Numbered from the stretch's first letter, positions 29,786 to 43,491 are shown. The stretch is DNA of 64,000 bases from Stereocaulon alpinum (GCA_018257865.1 JAEUBA010000002.1:62001-126000); one strand, 5' to 3'. Translations and numbers: made by a program. Notes: a model not told the origin generated them from the sequence alone.

Positions 29786-30400
29786 GAGAGAAGGGTGGAA
29801 TGGGGAGCTATGTCAGTATGGCTGTGGAGCCATTGGCCTTCGCTAGAAGGGCTATCAGAAACCAGCATCGCGAAACGCAGTGGTGATTACGAGGGTGTGG
29901 TTAGGTTAGTGTCAATTAAGACCAGGCCCTCTGACACCACATTAGAGGAGCGCCAGATGAGAACTGTGGACTGAACGGCGTGTTGCCGAGTCATACAGTC
30001 AAAGTGATGATGAGAGGAGAAGAGAAGGAACATATTGTATATGTACCCCAGAGAATTTAGATTTAGATGTGACGAGCCATAAGTCGTAGAACCACCTCAA
30101 ATAGATACGGAACTTGACATGGTTTCTCTCAATTCATCACTGGAAGACCGCCTGCTAATTAATAATGTACAGCTCACATATTGCGCTAGCTCATCGAAGC
30201 CAGGGGGATATCGCCAAAACTGCAACAGACAAGCAAACACCTCTATGTACGCACGCAATACCTGTCACAAGTAACGAGTCTTCGCCCAACCTTTGGAGAG
30301 CCGACAGAGACAAGGAGCTGGATTCATGCCGTCGTACAACTCGTCTCACTCCACTTCCATCTTCTCCTCCATCCTCCGCGCCATTTCTCCGATGACTTTT
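29786..30400. other. Intergenic region, convergent 3' ends
   Basis: 0.6 kb between the convergent TRS20 and KDEL-repeat genes; only UTR-like sequence is seen. Confidence 0.55.
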
Positions 30401-33400
30401 TCACAACTCGTCCTTAACCTTGCCTGTGGCTTTAGCAGCCACGCTGCTTACACTGCTGACCATATCCTCTACCGCACCCGATGTATCAGCCCCGAATTCG
30501 GCTAGTCTGGCCTTTGCACTCTCCACAGTAACCAACAACCTGCTCTGCGCACTCTCCATTGCACCCTTCTCTGGTCCATATACCGCCTCCTTGATCTTCG
30601 ATTGAGCAGCATCCATAGCTGAACTTGCGGCAGCTGCGTTCTCAGCCACGGCAGACGACACTGAAGCGTACACATCAGCAGCAACGCTAGTCACGCTAGC
30701 GGTCGCACCAGTCGCTGTAGTACCATAGAGGGCGGCGGAAATGGCGTCTGAAGCTGATGCGACGACGGCACTTAGGCTAGCCTGTGCAGAATCGACATAG
30801 CTGGGTTGTGTGCCGTACACAGCCTTGCTGGCACGAGACGAGGCAGAAGATGCTACACTAGACGCTGCAGATGTCGCCTTTTCGTATGTTCCTTTGCTGG
30901 ACCCGTAGTACTGACTGCTGGCCGCCTCTACGGCGGCGTTCACCTGCTCATTTGCTGCAGCAATAATAGCTTCAAGAGTCGCTGGAGGGGTGAAGACAGC
31001 AGAGACGGCTGACGACGCGGAGGCGTAGGCGTCGCTAGCATAGCTCGATACGGACGCTGCGGCACTAGCATGTGGTCCAGTGTAGTAGGCGGAACTAAGT
31101 TTGTTCATAACACTCTCCGTAAAGTCTGGTTCTCTGCCATGGATGACTTCGGAGAAAAGAGCCTGAACAGACTCAAACTGGACTACGGCAGCATCGGTGG
31201 CCTGGGAAGCGTATTCACCTGCTTGTGATAGGACGGACAGGGAGAAAGGCGTAGGGGCGCCATAGACCTGTTCACTAGCCTTAGATACCAAAGTTTCCCA
31301 GTTGGTGGAAGCTTGACTGGCTATTGATTCGCTCCATGGTGTCTCAGAACCAACAACGCCGGTGCTTGCGGCCGATGAAATTGAAGCGGCTTTCTCGGAT
31401 ACGGCTGACGCCAGCGACTCCATCTTGCCAGTCGAACCATATGCCGCGGTACTGGCAGCAGCGGATATGGAAGATAGGGAGGCAGATGCGACGGAAAGTG
31501 CTGAGCTGTATTGAGAAGACGCCGAATCTAGAACCTTCTGAGCCGGAGACTTGCTCTTCTTCCCCACCGCTGAACTGGCTGAACCCAGCACGGACTGAAG
31601 CTTTGCTGACGCTTGAGCTACCGCGTCACTGTACTGCGCTTGGCCAGCATTTATTATGCTCTGGTAAGCGGGTGTTGGAGTACCGAAGATAGATTCAGAT
31701 GCAGCACTTGCCAGGCTCCGATGCAGAGGGGTTGGAGTACTACCTACGGCACTCTTGGCAGCAGCCACAAATTCAGTGTAACGGTGGTGTGCGAGACCAA
31801 TAGCTTCATAGTAACGGCGCTGGCCCTCCATAAGGTATTGTTGATGGACGGGAGTGGGTGTAGCTCCAACAGCGGTCTTAACACTATTCAATTGGGCAGA
31901 GGCTGCACTGAGGCTATCTGCAAGTCTTGACGAGGCGATAGCAGAGATCGATTCGAACACACCCTGACTTGGACCGTAGACTGCTTCGCTGGCAGCCTTT
32001 GTTGCGGATGCATGTTGCTGGCTTGCAGCGCCAATCAGACTCGAATAGCGTTGACTAGCCTCAGACAGGAATTTCTCATAGCCAGGTGTCGAGGTTGCGC
32101 CTACTGCACTCTTTGCGGAGTCGAATTGAGATGATGCTGCTGCCAGTGCGGCTGAGTATTTCGCATTGGCTGCAGACATGGCTTGTTGTTGAGGACTACC
32201 ATAGACAGCGGTAGAGGCCGCACTCAAAGCGTCTTGTAAGTGTCCGCTGGCCGCGGCGAGAGCTCCTGAGTAAGCGTTGTCGACCGAGGCAAACATTTCT
32301 TGGTGGACAGGTTTCGGCTTGCCGGTAATCTGGGCTGAGACCATCGACTTCGCGTGCTCATACCGGATGGCTGCCTGGCTAACGGCATCTGAGTACGCTG
32401 AGGATGCTGCATCAGCTGCGGTCTTGGTCGCCGGTACTGGGGTTCCAAACAAGATAGATGATGCCCTAAGAATTGTGAGTAAAATCTTCATGATAATGGA
32501 TATCTGTCTGAGCTCACGCTGAAACCGCTTGAGCATACTTCTCAGAAGCAGCACTTGTAACGCTTTCCGCAGTACCTTGTTGAGTGCCGTACAAAACGCT
32601 AGATGCCGCCGCAAGCGCTTTGGAATACTGCTCATCCGCGACTGACGACGCCGATTCTACAGTCCCTTGGGTGCTCGTCGCTTTCAACAAAGCTTCACTG
32701 ACAGCATTTGTGATGTCAGCATACTTATCACCAGCTTGATTGACCATTTTCTGCATTGTCTCGGAGTACGTCTCATCATCATCATCGCTGACAATATCGT
32801 CAAGGATTGGTTTCTGTTCGCCGACTTTCTGAGCCATTGCGCCCCCATAGACCTTCTTGGCAGCCTTGCTTGCAGCAGAGGATGCGCTTGAACTGGCAGA
32901 GCTAGCGGCGCTTGAAACACTTTTTGTTAGTGGCGTAGAAGACCCCGATACTGCTCCAGAAATTGCTGATGCAGCTGAGACTGCGTTGGCCGACACTTCT
33001 AACGCGATGGATTCATGCACCGGTAGGTGCGTATCGATAACAGCTCCGCTAGCATCAGATGCCACCTGCTGGGCTTTGTCTTTTGCAGCCAAAATTATAC
33101 TCTCCGATTTCGGCTGTGGTGTGCCAACAACGGCTTCACTAGCTTTTTTCGAGGCGACACTGACCTTCTCAGAAGCAGCATTGGCGGCCTCAGCGATTTT
33201 AGAAGTCGCCTTCTCAGCCATACCAGGCTCAGTGCCAACGAGGGCTGATGAGGCACTAGATGCTGCATTGGAGGCTTGCTCAGTCGCCTGGGATACAAGT
33301 GATTCCAGAGCACCTTGCGACGTTCCCAAGACCTGTTCGCTTGCCGAGCTGGCTTTCTCTGCGACCTTTTGAGCAGCTGCGGCCGCTTGCGCTGGGATGT

Positions 33401-35166
33401 ACTTGGCACTGAAGTCATCGCTGACATCGCCCGCTTCCATCTTCCATTTCCCGACTTCCTTCAGTCGGGCCAGCTCTTTAGCGGTTTCTTCTGCGGAAGC
33501 CATGCCTCTTGACTCTACCTCTTCACTGGCGTCTCTCGCTTTCTGCAGTCCTTCATGCTCTTGCGCAACAGCTTGGACCTTTGAACGCCATTCATCGAAA
33601 GTCTTCTTGACCTCATGATATTTGGACCAGTCCTTGTAAGTGACTCCTTCCATCTGAGCCCATCTTAGACCAATCTCTTGTAGGCCAAGATCGCGGATAT
33701 TGTCAATAACCTCTAAAGTGGACTCGGAGGCGGCAGAGATTAGTGATTGAGTTTCATCGTCAAACTTCTCCTTCCATGACCGCAATGCTTGGGCCTTCTG
33801 TTTTACAGCCAAACCCGCATTCCTAGTGAATCGGGACAGCGAAAGGGACGCTTCGCCAAGGTCGTCGTCATCATACTCTTCAGGGAATTTCTTGACTAGA
33901 TATAGAATGTCCTTTTTGAGCTTTGCCAGTTCGGACTTTGAAGTCTCTTCAAGCTGGACAACTAGAGCCTCCCCTACTCCGAGGACCTGACTCTTAATTT
34001 GGCGGCCAGTGATGTCTCTCAGGCGGTCTTCAAGATCTTCGATTCCCTTGTCAGCGGCTTTTGCAAATTTGTCTTGCCAGTTCTTCAGATCCGACTCAAT
34101 TTTCTCTCGCGTCTGCTCGGCTTCTTGTTCGGGCGTCAGAGAGGGAGTAACGCTGGTTGTGGGGGTCGATACCGTGGTCGCCTGATCGGGAACGATGGAA
34201 GCTGCCACTGAGGAGAGGCTAGACGAAGCCGAAGAGACTGGGGCCGTTGTGATATCCTCCTCCAAGGCAGCCTTGATCTTCTTTCCATCACGGTATCTGC
34301 CAAGTCTCTCCCCAATTCTGACAAGTTGAGGCTCCACATTCTCGCCGTATAAGATTCGGAGCTTAGGCCATAAAGTTCGGTCGAAGAAAATAGCCGTTGA
34401 TGCCCATGCGGATTGAGCATATGGAAGACCTGTATCGATGAATAGCTCATGTCCGAAGGCATAGCTCTTCTCAGCATACGGGCGAGCAGCCTCGAAAGCA
34501 GGGAGCAGGCGGGAAGTATAGATCTGGGAGACGGTGTCACGACCAGAGGTGTAGTATGGTGCAGCAGCGGCAGAAACCTTGCTGACATGTGGTGCCAAAT
34601 TAGAGTCATACTGCTTTTTGGCCTGTGTCTGAGCCGTGTCAATCTGAGGCTTCAGTATCTTTTCCCATTTTTCTTGACTAAATCCACGGATCTCGTCCAC
34701 TCTCGGAGCTCCATACTTTTGATAGCTTTGTTTTCCATAGTTCACCGAAGGCGTGAAGAATTGTTGGTTGAATTTCTCAACGTAGGGCCGCGCTTTGTCA
34801 ACGTGATGGGCCGCATAGGTGTTATAGTAGGGCTCGATATACGGTGCTGCGTGTGATCGTACACTTAAGTATGGTTTGCAGACTCTTGGAGAAGCCTCGG
34901 TAAGATCCGCGAAGGATGAGGGGCAGCGGAAGAGTGCGGTTACGACAGTATACCAAACTAGCAGCCTTTGCAGTAATATGTATAAGCAAATGAAACAGAA
35001 CGAACTTGGAGCTTATCACTTACCTAGAGATCAAGCTGAAGCTTCTACCTGCGAAACTCCGTGTTGATTTCTTCCCTGCTGGGGCTCGTTTCCCCACAAC
35101 CTGGCCATTTGGTTTGCCCTTTGCGTTCAGTGGGTCTATAGGCCGTCCATTTGTTTCTGCGGCCAT
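30401..35166 (-). CDS. Giant Ala/Ser repeat protein with signal-anchor and C-terminal KDEL (ER lumen)
   Basis: Three exons, 35166-35024, 34965-32518 and 32465-30401 (introns 58 and 52 nt), give 1551 residues. The N-terminus is basic (AAETNGRPIDPLNAKGKPN, KRAPAGKKSTRS) and leads into a hydrophobic helix LISRLLVWYTVVTALF (about 45-60), a signal anchor or uncleaved signal. Residues about 70-590 form a unique helical, Tyr/Pro-containing region with coiled-coil character. From about 590 to 1530 there are about 25 imperfect units of roughly 30-45 residues, each opening with a (V/L)(Y/V/F)G-type turn, then ...ES..S.AS..Y..AL.AAS, rich in Ala and Ser. The last residues are KVKDEL and a stop: a canonical ER-retrieval signal. 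It is divergent from Doa10. I know no characterised homologue; role unknown. Confidence 0.85.
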
Positions 35167-35864
35167 GGCAGGCTTGTGCGGTTGTATTGTAGCAATTTTG
35201 GAAAGCATGGGAGGAAATTGTAGGTTCAAGCACTCTGAACCCGTGCCTTGGGCCAGACTACCTGCCTAGACAGACAACTCCCTTCTACTCGCGGTCGTTG
35301 GGCGAGGAAAGATGATGAGGATTGAGCAATTCACCTAAGCTCAGGACGTGTAGAGAAGAGTAGAATCGCGGTGAAGCAGGATAGGGAAAGATAGGGTTAG
35401 GCTCAAAACAATCCTGCTTTCGCTATCGCGATGATGCAAGTGATTGTCGCGTGCGCCTACGCTATATTCACAGGTAAAATGACTAATTAATTACGGTCCC
35501 AAAAAGCTTTACAGTCCAATAGAAAGTTTCCAAGTAACATCATCTCAATCTCTTTTCTTCATGTGCCAATCGTTGCTCAACACACAAGTCAAGCCTTGGA
35601 CTTTGGTGGTCGCGTAGAGTTGCCTGCTTGGCACCAGTACAATAAAGCCGTTGCCGAGGGTCATATCTTTAATCCATTCGCTCTCTAAGCCCCTCCTGCC
35701 GGTACATACCACCTAATACCCGCGCCGCAGAGACACCAAGTCCTCATAGTAATCATACTAACATGAGACTAAGCTGATACAACTTTGAGATGAGGAGTCC
35801 TCATCCACCTCGGACTTCTCTTATTGGGACAGTCACCTGGCCGACAAGGCCCTGAACCCTCGCC
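35167..35864. promoter_or_regulatory. Shared divergent promoter of the KDEL-repeat and Doa10 genes
   Basis: 698 bp separate two outward-reading start codons of two ER proteins, so the segment must contain both promoters. A co-regulatory element such as an unfolded-protein-response site would be expected here if they are co-induced, but I could not identify one with confidence. Confidence 0.5.
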
Positions 35865-38800
35865 ATGGATCAAGCCAAAGTCGACGAATACTCGAGATCT
35901 TCACCCCACCCCGAAGGCCAACCAGATATCATGAATGACCCAGCCTACGATACATTTGTCAAACACAAACGAAAGAATACAGATGAGGCGGACACATGTC
36001 GGATATGTAGGGGGGAAGGCTCCAAGGATGAACCGCTGTTCTATCCTTGCAAGTGCAGTGGAAGCATCAAATTCGTACATCAGAACTGCCTCATGGAATG
36101 GCTATCTCACTCGCAAAAGAAACATTGCGAGCTATGCAAGACGCCATTCCGGTTTACAAAGCTCTATCATCAGGATATGCCAAGCACTGTTCCTCTGCCC
36201 ATCTTCCTTCGCCAGGCTGCCGTACATACGTGGAAGAGCTTTTTGACTTGGTCACGCTTCCATCTCGTCCTGTTTGTCTGGGCAGCTTGGCTGCCGTGGT
36301 GTATGCGGACCATATGGAGAGGACTTTTCTGGATTGGAGATGGTGGTTGGGTCAATTGGAATGAAAGAAGACTACAGAATGAAACGGTCATGGCCAAGCT
36401 GCCCGCTGATCCCTCAGCATTAGGCACGAGTCCGGCCAATCACACACTCTATATGTCCAACGAGGCCTTTGCATCTGCATTCGTTTCCCAGATCTCGAAT
36501 AACCTCCCTCGCCTTCTGTCACCAGTGAGACAGCTCTTCACCCTGACACGCAGTGAGCCCCTAGGGCTTAGGTTGTCAAGAAGAATACTGCAATATGTCA
36601 TAGGTGGAACTTCAAATACAACACTTGCAGCAACCACAGCGGCCAACGTCACCAGCCACTCAGGCTCCGTTCCCCGTTCATCGTCCTGGCTATCAGACTT
36701 TCAATTCTTAAGAACCCTCACACGATCTACCATGGTCAATAACATCGTGATCGACACCCTTGAAGGGCAGCTGATCACACTTCTGATAGTCGTTGCATTC
36801 ATTCTCGTTTTCCTAATCAGGGAATGGGTTGTGCAACAGCAGCCTAATCTTAATGGTGGTGCTGAGCTTAACGTTGCGATTGCAGCGGGACAAAATGCCG
36901 CGATTGCCGCACCCGAAGAGCATGCTGATCCAAGGCGTGAGGCACCTGAAGGCGATGGAGATGCGGTGCCTGGGAACGAAGGCGCACTAGCACAAGCACC
37001 CAGGGCAAGAATGATCGCAAGAGCTAGACAAAGACGCCCCAGACCTCAAAGGCAGGCCCCGGATCCAGGCGTTAACCAGGGTGCTGAAGCTACTCAAGGT
37101 CCAGAGACTACAGATTTGGATCAAGGGCCCTCCGACACTCCTACACAAATGCCATCACAGAACGATCCATCGGATGGTCCTACATCCTGGCCGTTATATG
37201 CAAGCTCATCTCAGAGGCTTGCAACGGAGGTCAGAGATACATCAGACGATCTAACCTCTGGGGCCTTATCTGCAAACTCAAATCAGAGACCTTCAATGCC
37301 GGATAGAGATACATTAGCAAGAGCTGCTGAGATCCGTCGCACAATCGAAGAACAGTCTCGATTGCTGAGAGTCCAGGGCTCTCCTGTAGAGGTGGCAGAG
37401 GTGTTCAATGAACTGTGGAATCAATCCGAGAACGAGCCTATGGAGGTCATCAGGATGGTTGAGGAGCAGGGTCGCAGCGCTGAGCTGCAAGGACTGATCG
37501 TAGCCATGAGAAGGCTCGAAGACAAGCGGCATGTGGAGAGACGCCAAGAAGCAACTCGTCCCCAAGACGGTCTAGATGCTAGCTCTGTAGTAGACCAAGA
37601 GGATGACCCAAATCATATCCGCCGCTCTCAGTCTGACGATGAGGAAGGGTTTGTCCTCCTTGATAAGCCATTGACTCCCAGCCCAGAGGCTGAAGCTGGA
37701 CGCAGTGCCAACGTGGAGGGTACGATGACTCCCAACGATGAGACGGCTTTCTGCATTGCCACCCCAATATCCAGCATCGATGTCGAGACTGGGGCTTCTC
37801 AGCCGACTACACCTCCAAATACTGTGGTTAGAGATTCCAGCGGTCACAGTTCGAAATCAAGCACAGTTGAGCAGGAAGTTGTGGAGTCTGAGGTGGTTCA
37901 TGTTACATCTGACGGCGTCGATACACCTACGGTTTTAACCGCCTCGTCTCGCGACAATCCATTCCATCCAGACTTCGCAGGTGACCTCCCCGAGTCGTCT
38001 GCCATCGTCAATGTTGCTGCGTCGGATGACAACTCCTCCAACAGCCCACTAGCAAGCCAACCACGTGGCAGTCACATGGATTCAAACAATATGCGAGCAC
38101 AAGAGAGCTTTGCTGACGAGAAGTTTGACCAGCCTCGAACATTCATTGAGTTAGTCGAAGACTGGCTTTGGGGTGGTGTGGCTTTGCCTCCAGCTCCTCC
38201 GGTGCAGGCAGCCGGCGATGACGAGCAAATCGTGCATGATGAGGCAGCTGAGGAACCTTTTGTACGAGTTGAGCACGGACAGCATGCAAGGCCACCCGCG
38301 AACGACGGCGGTATTGCTGGACAAGATGCTGAAGTTGTCGCAGCGGCCATTCAGGCAGGATTAGACCCTAATGAAGTTGATGCAGTCGACGACATCGAGG
38401 ACCTGGAAGGTATATTAGAGTTGGTCGGCATGCAAGGACCTCTGGCTGGTTTGATACAAAATGGCATGTTTTGCGCTGTGCTCGTCTCATTGACCATATT
38501 CTTCGGTGTCTGGATACCCTACATCTCCGGTAAAGCGTTCCTGGTTATCCTCACCCATCCTGTATCTTTGCTGCTGAAGCTTCCTCTGCGATGGGCGGCA
38601 TCAAGCGCAGACATGATTATTGACTTTTTCACTTTCACCATTGGATGCGCATTCTACTGGGTCGATACTATCATCAGTCTGCTGTGCACTCCCGTAGCAT
38701 GGATGATACCTGCACTGGCTAGGATAAGTCAGAATAAGCTCTTGGCCGGTACAGCTAAGGGATACGCTGAGAGCGCTCTGGAGAGACTTGCGAAGGACTT

Positions 38801-41229
38801 CATTACCACTGGAAACACGATTGCCGGGTCTGATATTCCCACATTCTCGCTCGTTGCCCATGAGTCCTTACGATGGCTCGAAGCGTGTGCTTCGTGGCTT
38901 TTGCGTATCACTGGCGATTACTGTGTCCACTGCTTTAACCTTGTATACGATAACCCTGGCGTTACCGAGAGCGTACAACTTCTGGCAATCGGCGTTGCAG
39001 ACCGGCTAAAGATTTTGGGGACCCTTGTAACTGAATACGCACGGGCTATGGTTGTGTTGGCACCCACACTCGTGCACATTAATCCGCTACGTGTCAATCT
39101 GAGCATACCGCAGCGTACCACCCCACTTCACTATGAGTTGGCATACTGGGATACAAAGGATCGAACGTTGGCGATAATCTTTGGCTATCTCCTTTTCGCT
39201 GTACTGGGAGTGATCTACCTCGATCTCAGTGCTCGGATCAGAGGGACCAACAAAGCTGGCAGGGTTGAAGGTGGTATTGCTGATGGTCTATACCAAGCTG
39301 GCGGGGTTACCAAGGTTGTGCTAATCATCGGTATCGAGATGATTATCTTTCCACTCTACTGTGGACTACTTCTCGACGTGGCGTTGCTACCACTCTTTGG
39401 GAATGCTACTTTGATGTCAAGAATCACCTTCACCATGTCCTCTCCAAACACTTCGATCTTCGTCCATTGGTTCATCGGGACCTGCTACATGTTTCACTTC
39501 GCTCTCTTTGTCTCGATGTGCCGTAAAATCCTACGCACAGGCGTTCTATGTAGGTTTTCGGTAACACATGGGATGAAAAGGCTGCTGACAACTTCCAGAC
39601 TTCATTCGTGATCCTGATGACCCCACATTCCACCCTGTGCGTGACGTACTTGAGCGCAGCGTTTCCACTCAACTTTGGAAGATTTCGTTTAGCGCATTGG
39701 TCTACGGAGGCCTAGTCATTGTATGTCTCGGTGGCGTTGTTTGGGGTATATCGTATGCATTCAACGGCGTACTTCCGATCCACTGGTCATCGAATGAGCC
39801 GGTCCTAGAATTCCCAGTTGACTTACTATTCTACAATTTTCTGATGCCGCTTGCCGTCAAATTCTTCAAGCCCTCGAAGGGACTCAACAAGATGTATAGC
39901 TGGTGGTTTCGCAAATGTGCGCGGGCATTGCGATTAACGAACTTTCTTTTCGGGGAGAGGAAGGAGGACGAAGAAGGCACCCATTTACGCCGAACCTGGA
40001 CGACTTTCGTGAACGGATTGCAAACTGATACACAAAAGCCTTTGGTTGGCGAGGTTGTCAAGGACGACCAAGCCCAAGCTCAAGAACAGAGTTCAGAAAT
40101 CTCCTTCGTCCGAGACGGCAAATACGTACGCGCACCTGCATCAGATCAGGTCCGCATCCCCAAAGGAGCTCGCACCTTCCTCGAAGTCAATGAGGAGAAC
40201 CAGCGAATCGATGGCGAGCCAGACTCGGATGAAGGTCTTCATGGTAATAACAACGATATGTTCACAAAAGTGTACATACCTCCTTTCTTTCGGCTGCGAA
40301 TCAGCGTCTTCATCTTCCTTATTTGGCTCTTCGCAGCCACTACGGGCGTCAGCGCAACCATAGTTCCTCTCATACTTGGCCGCTTCATCTTCGCAAACCT
40401 AGCACCCCCTCACCTCCACATGAACGACATCTACGCGTTTTCGATAGGCCTTTACATCCTCGGGGGAGGTGTCTATGGCGTTTTCTACCGCCAACGCATC
40501 GTCAAATACATCCGCAAAACCGTTACACCGCATGCGCCCACTGTCACCTCCTACCTCCGCAAGTCTGCATCCCTTTTAACTCGCCTGCTTAGTCTCATCT
40601 ATACCTACGCAGCATTCGGTATCTTCATTCCCGCCCTCCTCTCACTCCTAATGGAGTTCTACCTCATCATTCCACTCCACACCTACCTCAGCACTACGTC
40701 TACCACCTTGAACAGTATTCCACCTGAACGCCATATCATCCATCTCATCCAAGACTGGACCTTGGGGGTCCTCTATCTCAAAATGGCCGCCCGTCTTATC
40801 CTCTACAATGCACCTTCTAGACCAGCGGCTGCACTCCGTGGTATTGTACGCGACGGCTGGCTTAACCCTGATGTTCGGCTTGCAACAAGAGGATTCATCC
40901 TGCCCGCGACCATGTTCATTGGTGTTGCGCTCACACTACCATTGGGACTTGGATGGCTAGCCAGCAACACCATCTTGCGTTCTCACAGCGCCAACAACGA
41001 AGTCTTTGAGTCCTATGTATACCGGTATAGCTACCCAGCTGTGCTGGCATTAGGATGCGTGGCGAGCTTTCTAATACTACTTGGCAAGGCGTTCAAAGGA
41101 TGGCGGAAGAGAGTGAGGGACGAGGTTTACTTGATCGGGGAGCGACTACACAATTTTGGGGAGAGCAAGCGGAGAGGCAACAAGGGGAAGAGGAGAGAGT
41201 CCAGAAGAGAGCAGGCCGCACGTGCTTGA
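35865..41229 (+). CDS. SSM4: RING-CH E3 ubiquitin ligase Doa10/SSM4 (ER-associated degradation)
   Basis: Exons 35865-39549 and 39599-41229 (49-nt intron) give 1771 residues. Doa10 is the polytopic ligase of the ER and inner nuclear membrane that ubiquitinates misfolded cytosolic and membrane proteins. The RING-CH (C4HC3) finger is complete: Cys45, Cys48, Cys62, Cys64, His72, Cys75, Cys88, Cys91, followed by FRFTKLYHQDMPSTVPLPIF. Many membrane helices follow (for example LITLLIVVAFILVFLI, AVLVSLTIFFGVWIPYISG, TLAIIFGYLLFAVLGVIYL). A long acidic, Gln/Pro-rich cytosolic region (about 330-840) separates the first helices from the conserved TEB4-Doa10 core. The intron restores GVLYFIRDPDDPTFHPVRDV, a highly conserved Doa10 block. 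C-terminus ends in a basic KRRGNKGKRRESRR tail. Confidence 0.95.
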
Positions 41230-43491
41230 GCATGTCTTTGACGATCCATAATTTAGCGGGTGCATAGAGGCTTCTCTGCGTAGAAGATTGGCGTTTTCAT
41301 TTCGGTAGAACCCTAGACGCAGAATGTCTATCAACTCAATCATAACTATGAAAATGCACCAAGCAATTCCCAATTCCCAAGCCAATGTTCCAGGTCATCC
41401 TCCACGTGCGACCTAACAGAATGATGTATACTTTTCTGCAGCAGGGCTATATGCGAAATGAAGCGTGGAAGCCACGCGTCCGCCAAAACATCCCGATCCG
41501 TCCAGGTCCCCAGCCACAAAAATGCCAATATCACCCAAACCGGGTTCTCACCAGCCCCCCTGGAAAAGTGAAGCTATATCCAAAAGAACCAAAGGATTTG
41601 GAAGAAAGCGGAGATCGATCGATCTCACCGCGTCAATCTAAAACCCTTCAAAGGGCAAGATCCACGCGCCAGCCAGCGCCAGGTAATGAACGCCTAGGCA
41701 ACACACCCGTCATCGGGGGGAACGAGCCGAAGCAACAGCCAACAAACAAATGATTATTATACTTATTACCACTTGCAGTAAATCAAGACGAGCGAGCGAG
41801 CGAGCGAGCGGCAGTCAGTCCAAGTCCACGAACCGAAGCAGATCAAGATCAAGATCAAAGTAAGTAGTACGTAGAGACTACTAGAATACCTTAAGGTAGG
41901 GTAGGTAAGTTAACTTTACGTAGTAACAAGGCACCCTCGACAAGCTCAGCTGAAAAAGGGAAAAAAACCACCCTACCCTACATATTTCCACCCTTAATTC
42001 GTCATCCACCTCCACCTCTGCATCCCCAGTCGCCACCACCACCACCACCACCAACTCCCTCACTCACTCACTCACTCGTCATGTCAAACCCACGCGAACG
42101 CACACGCCTCACACACAACAGCCTCACCCGAAACCAAAAAATAAAAACAAATTAAGGTTTTTCAACCCCCCCGCCTCGCCTCACGTTTCCTTTTCCCCAT
42201 TTCCCGATACGATACTGCACCTCATCCACGATCCGATCGCAGGATCCGTGCCCGCATTAGGTTCGTCGCGATGTGGGAAATCCGGTAGTCGGATCGCTCT
42301 AGTTCTAGGGGCGTTGGTGTGTTGGTGTGTTGGGTTAGGTTAGTGGGTTACCTTGGGTTACCTTCGGGTCGCGGGTTGGAAACTTTACTTGCCTTTCCGT
42401 AGGCAGGGGGCGTTAATGCAGGTCATGGAAGCCGGTGTGTGGTTTAGCGTGGTGTGGTGTGGTGTGGTGTGGAATGTACAGTGCTGTATGTAGATCGTTG
42501 GGGCTTCCATGTGTTGGTAGGGGCGCAAGCGAGGGGTGCCTGCCTAAGGTAGATTGGCGGCTTTGGGGGGGGGTATTTCCGATGGGAACGGGAGATATCT
42601 CCGGGGTGGGAGGGCTCGGGTATCTGAGTGGCTGGTGGCTGTTTTGTATGAGAAACTGCTTGAGGCAAATTTTTTGCTTTTTTTTGTGTCAATTTTTTCT
42701 TTGCACGTTGATGTCACTTATCGTTTCTTGACATGTTATTATAGATTGTTCGAAGTTGAATATCGAGGATGCGCTTGCGTGCTATGTAGAGGAAATCTGT
42801 GTCCATGGTTGGTGGAGGAGAAAGAGTTGGACTACACATTGGACGGCATCCGAAGATTTGGGGAAAGGGCTATAGTGTTATCTATAAAGAGTTGGACCAG
42901 ATTTCAATACTGCAGAATCGAAAGGGTCTAGGCCTGAGGGTATATGCCCGCATCACGGCCGTCTGGGGTTGGAGAGTGATTGTGTAACATGTTAGATCAT
43001 GTATATAGCAGATATTGCGCTATCCACACATCTGCTGCACCTGAAACATGGCAGACCCCACATCTTGCCCAATGCGCATTCACTCCCAGGTCTGCAGGGA
43101 TGCCTTGCAAATAAGCCGAGGCTGCCGCCGCGCTTTGCACGCTTCCGTTGCCAGACGAAAGCAGGCCGCATCGTCGAGGAAAATCGAGCAAGAAGAATAT
43201 TGAACAGAATCCCACGCAGAATTACTGTTCAAAGGGTCGTCATGTTCGTCCTTGCCACCTATATAAGCAGAATATATAGTCAAAGAACCACCAAACGCCT
43301 CCCGCTTGACGTGCAGACCAGAGTACAAAGACGAGGAACCGAACCGCTCAACAGACATCGGATACTCCGCGCAGTATCCTACTACTTCCCTCGCTTTACT
43401 ACGCTCGAGCATGCATTGACCGCGTGCTAATCTCCTTCCGCGCGGATGCCGCTCGACCCACCTGCAACATAGACGTCAATGACCCGAAGCT
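41230..43491. other. 2.3-kb gene-poor region between Doa10 and the homeobox gene
   Basis: Contains a cluster of simple repeats (41789-42472) and pyrimidine/purine-skewed sequence. A 122-codon frame at 41385-41753 and a 143-codon frame at 42999-43430 lack any recognisable motif or coding bias. The right part may be 3' UTR of the homeobox gene. Confidence 0.5.
41789..42472. repeat. Cluster of microsatellites
   Basis: Four separate simple repeats within 700 bp: (CGAG)5.5 at 41789-41810, (CCA)7 at 42033-42053, (CACT)4 at 42061-42076 and a (GTGGT)-type run at 42449-42472. They lie in noncoding sequence. Confidence 0.85.

Noticed and set aside
41385..41753. 122-codon plus-strand frame after Doa10
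   Set aside because: No homology-like motif, biased by local composition, and it overlaps the probable 3' region of Doa10.
41881..42063. Minus-strand frame beginning with a poly-Val stretch
   Set aside because: It is the translation of the (CCA)n microsatellite and has no other coding feature.
42999..43430. 143-codon plus-strand frame antisense to the homeobox 3' region
   Set aside because: Arg-rich chance frame without motif; the opposite frame is equally open.
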